Part shown: piece by piece, positions 61,681 to 64,000 of the stretch | Layout: each line of letters starts with the position of its first letter | How positions within the stretch are numbered: the first letter of the stretch is position 1 | NCBI GenBank assembly: GCA_024689465.1 | Contig: JAILDL010000155.1 | Location: 1 to 64,000 of the forward strand | Length of the DNA stretch: 64,000 nt | Source of the DNA: Lachnospiraceae bacterium | GTDB lineage: Bacteria > Bacillota > Clostridia > Lachnospirales > Lachnospiraceae | Direction: 5' to 3' | The notes under the pieces: generated by a model | The model's input: only the letters and a program-made list of their open reading frames with translations | Told to the model about the DNA's origin: nothing | Database searches by the model: none | Made by a program: the position numbers and the translations under genes

Positions 61681-61785
61681 ATGGTGGACCTGCAGAAGGA
61701 AATGCATTTTACAGCCTGCCATTTTGCGGAAGTAGGGAAACTGAAGGGCTTTGATTATGCTGCCCTGTCAGAGGACAAAACTTGA
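61681..61785 (+). CDS. Possible 34-residue small ORF
   Basis: ATG 61681 opens MVDLQKEMHFTACHFAEVGK..LSEDKT, ending at TGA 61783-61785, with no good ribosome site. It could be a remnant of a larger gene. Low support. Confidence 0.2.
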   Translation: MVDLQKEMHFTACHFAEVGKLKGFDYAALSEDKT

Positions 61786-61851
61786 AGAAAGCCGTGAGGG
61801 GGCGGAAGTCGCGGAGTGCAGGATAAGCAAAACGCGGCGGATAGGAATAGC

Positions 61852-62406
61852 ATGAGTGAGAAACAACTGATCATATTTACGGACAGTGGCGATACCATCA
61901 TTGATGAAGCAACCCAGGAGTTTGATAAGGCCGGGATCGTGACCCGTGCGGAGTTTATTCCCGGAGCGGGAAAAGTGCTTAAGCGCCTGCATGAGGAAGG
62001 CTACCACATTGCCCTGGTGGCGGACGGAGAATGGGACTCCTTTCAGAATGTCTACCGGGAGAACGGGCTGGGATACTGCTTTGAGCAGTGGATCGTGTCC
62101 GAAGTGGTGGGAGAGCAGAAGCCGTCCGTAAAAATGTTTGATACGGCCATGGAGAAGATGGGCCTTTCCGAAGAAGATAAGCCTTTCATCGTCATGATCG
62201 GAAATAACTTAAAAAAAGATATCGCAGGGGCAAACCGATACGGGATCACCTCCATCTGGCTGGACTATTCTCCCCGGTATTTTCATACGGAGGAGGAGGC
62301 CGACTGGCATCCCGACTATACGGTGCACACCCCGGAGGAGCTGTATGCCCTCATCGGCCGTCTGGAAATGCAGGCCGAAAAGCGCAGGGAAAACACGATC
62401 TGGTAA
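61852..62406 (+). CDS. HAD-family hydrolase
   Basis: 184 residues: motif I FTDSGDT (nucleophile Asp; Gly in place of the usual second Asp), motif II-type VADGEW, Lys in EQKPSVKMF, and motif IV MIGNNLKKDIAGANRYGITSIWL. Probably phosphatase-like. ATG 61852 after AGGAAT is preferred to GTG 61816. Located just before the alpha-mannosidase, so a sugar phosphate is a possible substrate. Confidence 0.85.
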   Translation: MSEKQLIIFTDSGDTIIDEATQEFDKAGIVTRAEFIPGAGKVLKRLHEEGYHIALVADGEWDSFQNVYRENGLGYCFEQWIVSEVVGEQKPSVKMFDTAMEKMGLSEEDKPFIVMIGNNLKKDIAGANRYGITSIWLDYSPRYFHTEEEADWHPDYTVHTPEELYALIGRLEMQAEKRRENTIW

Positions 62407-62413
62407 AGGAGAT

Positions 62414-62447
62414 GACATTGCCAGATACCCCCCTATTTGGCGATGTC
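62414..62447. repeat. Inverted repeat upstream of alpha-mannosidase
   Basis: GACAT-GCCA-ATA (62414-62427) mirrors TAT-TGGC-ATGTC (62434-62447) around CCCCCC. It lies next to a possible -10 TATACT at 62460 and could be an operator or a weak hairpin. Confidence 0.45.
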
Positions 62448-62527
62448 GGAGCTGGCAGTGTATACTGGAGAAGAGAAATACATGGAGCCCTGCCGTAAGG
62501 CAGCGGAAGAGAGCGAAGGATAAACCT

Positions 62528-64000
62528 ATGAATCTTGGAAGACAGTGGAATGACAGACTTCGCCATTTTGACGAAGCATTTGAGAGCAATCTGTATCAGG
62601 TCGTCGGGAGCCTGAAGCTGGAAGGGTTTACCACCTTTTCCAGGATCTCCTATGAGACGGCCATGAAACAGGAGATGGTCGCTTTTCCGGAGGGAAAAAA
62701 CTGGGGCCGCAAGTGGGAATACGGGTGGTTTCGCACCCGCCTGTTTTTGCCGGAAGGGATAAAGGAAGGGCGCCTGTTCATCCATCTGGAGGCAGGACCC
62801 GAAATGCTGGTCTATGGAAATGGAGAACCACTGGGCGCCATTGATAAACAACATGCGTATGTGATCGTAAATGCACAGGACATTCCCGCCGAAGGGATCG
62901 AACTGGCAGCGGAAGTCTATGCAGGACACGGGCCCCGTCTGGAAGAGGGCGGCATTGTGCCCAGGGAAGTGGAGGCAGTTCCGGAACCTCCTAAATTTCA
63001 ATGCTGCATAGGAAAGAGTACGATCCTTACTCTGGATGAAGAGATGTGGCAGGCCTATCTGGATTACCACGTTCTTTACGATCTGTGGCAGGCTCTGCCG
63101 GAGGACAGTCTTCGGAGCATGAAGGTGGGAAAAACCCTGCAGCAGTTCACCCTGGAAGCGGATTTTGAAGCGGAACGGCCCATAAGGAGAGAGTCCGTTC
63201 TTCATGCTGCAAAACGGTTAAAGCCGTATCTTGCGGAAAAGAACAGCGACACCGTGCCGGACTATTCGGTGATCGGACAGTCGCATCTGGATCTGGCATG
63301 GCTCTGGACCCTGGAGGAAACCCACCGGAAAGTAGCCCGGACCTATTCCAATCAGGTGGCTTTGATGGATCGCTATCCGGAATATCAGTTCCTGCTATGC
63401 GAACCCATTCTCATGGACTGGCTACGGAGCGAATACCCCGGCCTGTATAAGCGGGTACTGGATAAAATAAAGACCGGACAGATGATCCCGGAAGGAGCCG
63501 TCTATGTGGAAGGAGATATGAACCTGCCCGGCGGTGAGAGCCTGATCCGGCAGTTTGTGTACGGAAAGAGGTGGTTTCGGCAGGAACTGGGGGTAGAATC
63601 CCGCCTGGCCTGGATGCCGGATACCTTCGGCTACAGCGGCGCCCTGCCGCAGATCATGAAGGGGTGCGATGTGTCCTACTTCTCCACCCAGAAGATGATG
63701 CGTCAGGATCCGGAATGTGATCCCTTCCCCTACCACAATTTCTGGTGGGAAGGCATCGACGGAAGCCGCGTCCTTTCCCATATGTACAAGGAATGCAATG
63801 CGAAGATGACACCCCATCATCTCCTGGAACGCTGGGAGAAAGACCGGCTTAAAACCGAGGAAATGGATGGCTTTATCTATCCCTTCGGCTACGGAGACGG
63901 AGGGGGCGGAGCCACCGAGGAACAGGTGGAAGCAGCCCGCAGACTGGAAGATCTGGAGGGCGTCCCCCGCTTAAGAAGAGAAAGTCCTGTCGATTTTATG
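62528..64000 (+). CDS. Glycoside hydrolase family 38 alpha-mannosidase, partial (runs off end)
   Basis: 491 codons to the window edge, no signal peptide. A long N-terminal beta domain precedes the GH38 catalytic domain, with GQSHLDLAWLWTLEET (zinc-site His and Asp) and AWMPDTFGYSGALPQIM (catalytic nucleophile Asp). ATG 62528 follows GAAGGATAA. Gut Firmicutes use cytosolic GH38 enzymes to trim imported mannosides. Preceded by a HAD-family gene on the same strand. Confidence 0.9.
   Translation, partial: MNLGRQWNDRLRHFDEAFESNLYQVVGSLKLEGFTTFSRISYETAMKQEMVAFPEGKNWGRKWEYGWFRTRLFLPEGIKEGRLFIHLEAGPEMLVYGNGEPLGAIDKQHAYVIVNAQDIPAEGIELAAEVYAGHGPRLEEGGIVPREVEAVPEPPKFQCCIGKSTILTLDEEMWQAYLDYHVLYDLWQALPEDSLRSMKVGKTLQQFTLEADFEAERPIRRESVLHAAKRLKPYLAEKNSDTVPDYSVIGQSHLDLAWLWTLEETHRKVARTYSNQVALMDRYPEYQFLLCEPILMDWLRSEYPGLYKRVLDKIKTGQMIPEGAVYVEGDMNLPGGESLIRQFVYGKRWFRQELGVESRLAWMPDTFGYSGALPQIMKGCDVSYFSTQKMMRQDPECDPFPYHNFWWEGIDGSRVLSHMYKECNAKMTPHHLLERWEKDRLKTEEMDGFIYPFGYGDGGGGATEEQVEAARRLEDLEGVPRLRRESPVDFM

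Noticed and set aside
61551..61754. 67-codon frame after the cyclase gene
   Set aside because: Runs through the long hairpin, lacks a ribosome site and any domain.

Overview
The window looks like a chromosomal segment of a motile, anaerobic, Gram-positive Clostridia, most likely a Lachnospiraceae. The evidence is the ispF-cysE-cysS-mrnC-rlmB-sigH synteny, a Cys T-box leader, class III fructose-bisphosphatase, diaminopimelate dehydrogenase, a eukaryotic-type HisA, Feo iron uptake with a Cys-rich FeoB-associated peptide, several chemoreceptors and gut-type glycosidases. GC content is moderate (about 50% by eye). Genes are dense and most have clear AGGAGG-like ribosome binding sites. I see no rRNA, CRISPR array, prophage or intact insertion sequence. 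Genus assignment is not possible from the sequence alone.

Layout. 0-1.7 kb: the edge of a probable integrative/conjugative element (ClpP-like protease fragment and VirD4-like ATPase, minus strand). 1.9-7.7 kb: a housekeeping block matching the Bacillus ispF-(gltX)-cysE-cysS-mrnC-rlmB-sigH order. Here gltX is absent, and a ~290-nt imperfect palindrome plus a Cys T-box fill the gap; sigH is inverted and a tRNA-Thr lies beside it. 7.7-13.5 kb: class A PBP, YigZ-family protein and a chemoreceptor. 13.6-20.4 kb: MgtE magnesium transport, the feo iron operon with a palindromic operator, and BipA. 20.6-28.6 kb: two paralogous membrane proteins of unknown function, two divergent chemoreceptors and a lipoprotein. 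28.7-34.1 kb: an aldo/keto reductase with ferredoxin tail, an EAL protein fused to a beta-solenoid, and a membrane EAL protein. 34.4-41 kb: a 1,525-residue cell-surface coiled-coil protein and a DUF3800-like protein with an apparently leaderless mRNA. 41-48.6 kb: CobO-like protein, dapA, dapB, fbp, hisA, ddh and a potassium channel. 48.9-54.9 kb: an auto-regulated GntR/ABC cassette, then an AraC regulator divergent from a GH127 glycosidase. 55-57.9 kb: a cobalamin riboswitch in front of a DUF4430 protein and an ECF S component, then proA. 58-64 kb: membrane-anchored clostripain-family protease, diguanylate cyclase, HAD phosphatase and a GH38 alpha-mannosidase running off the end.

How the parts fit. 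dapA, dapB and ddh supply the short dehydrogenase route to meso-diaminopimelate, which feeds peptidoglycan made by the class A PBP. cysE and cysS share a Cys-sensing leader. Three chemoreceptors, two EAL phosphodiesterase-like proteins and one GGDEF cyclase make this a signalling-rich stretch. The most novel-looking items are the EAL/beta-solenoid fusion, the riboswitch-controlled DUF4430/ECF pair with an extra structured leader, the duplicated-coil surface protein, and large hairpins placed directly after stop codons.
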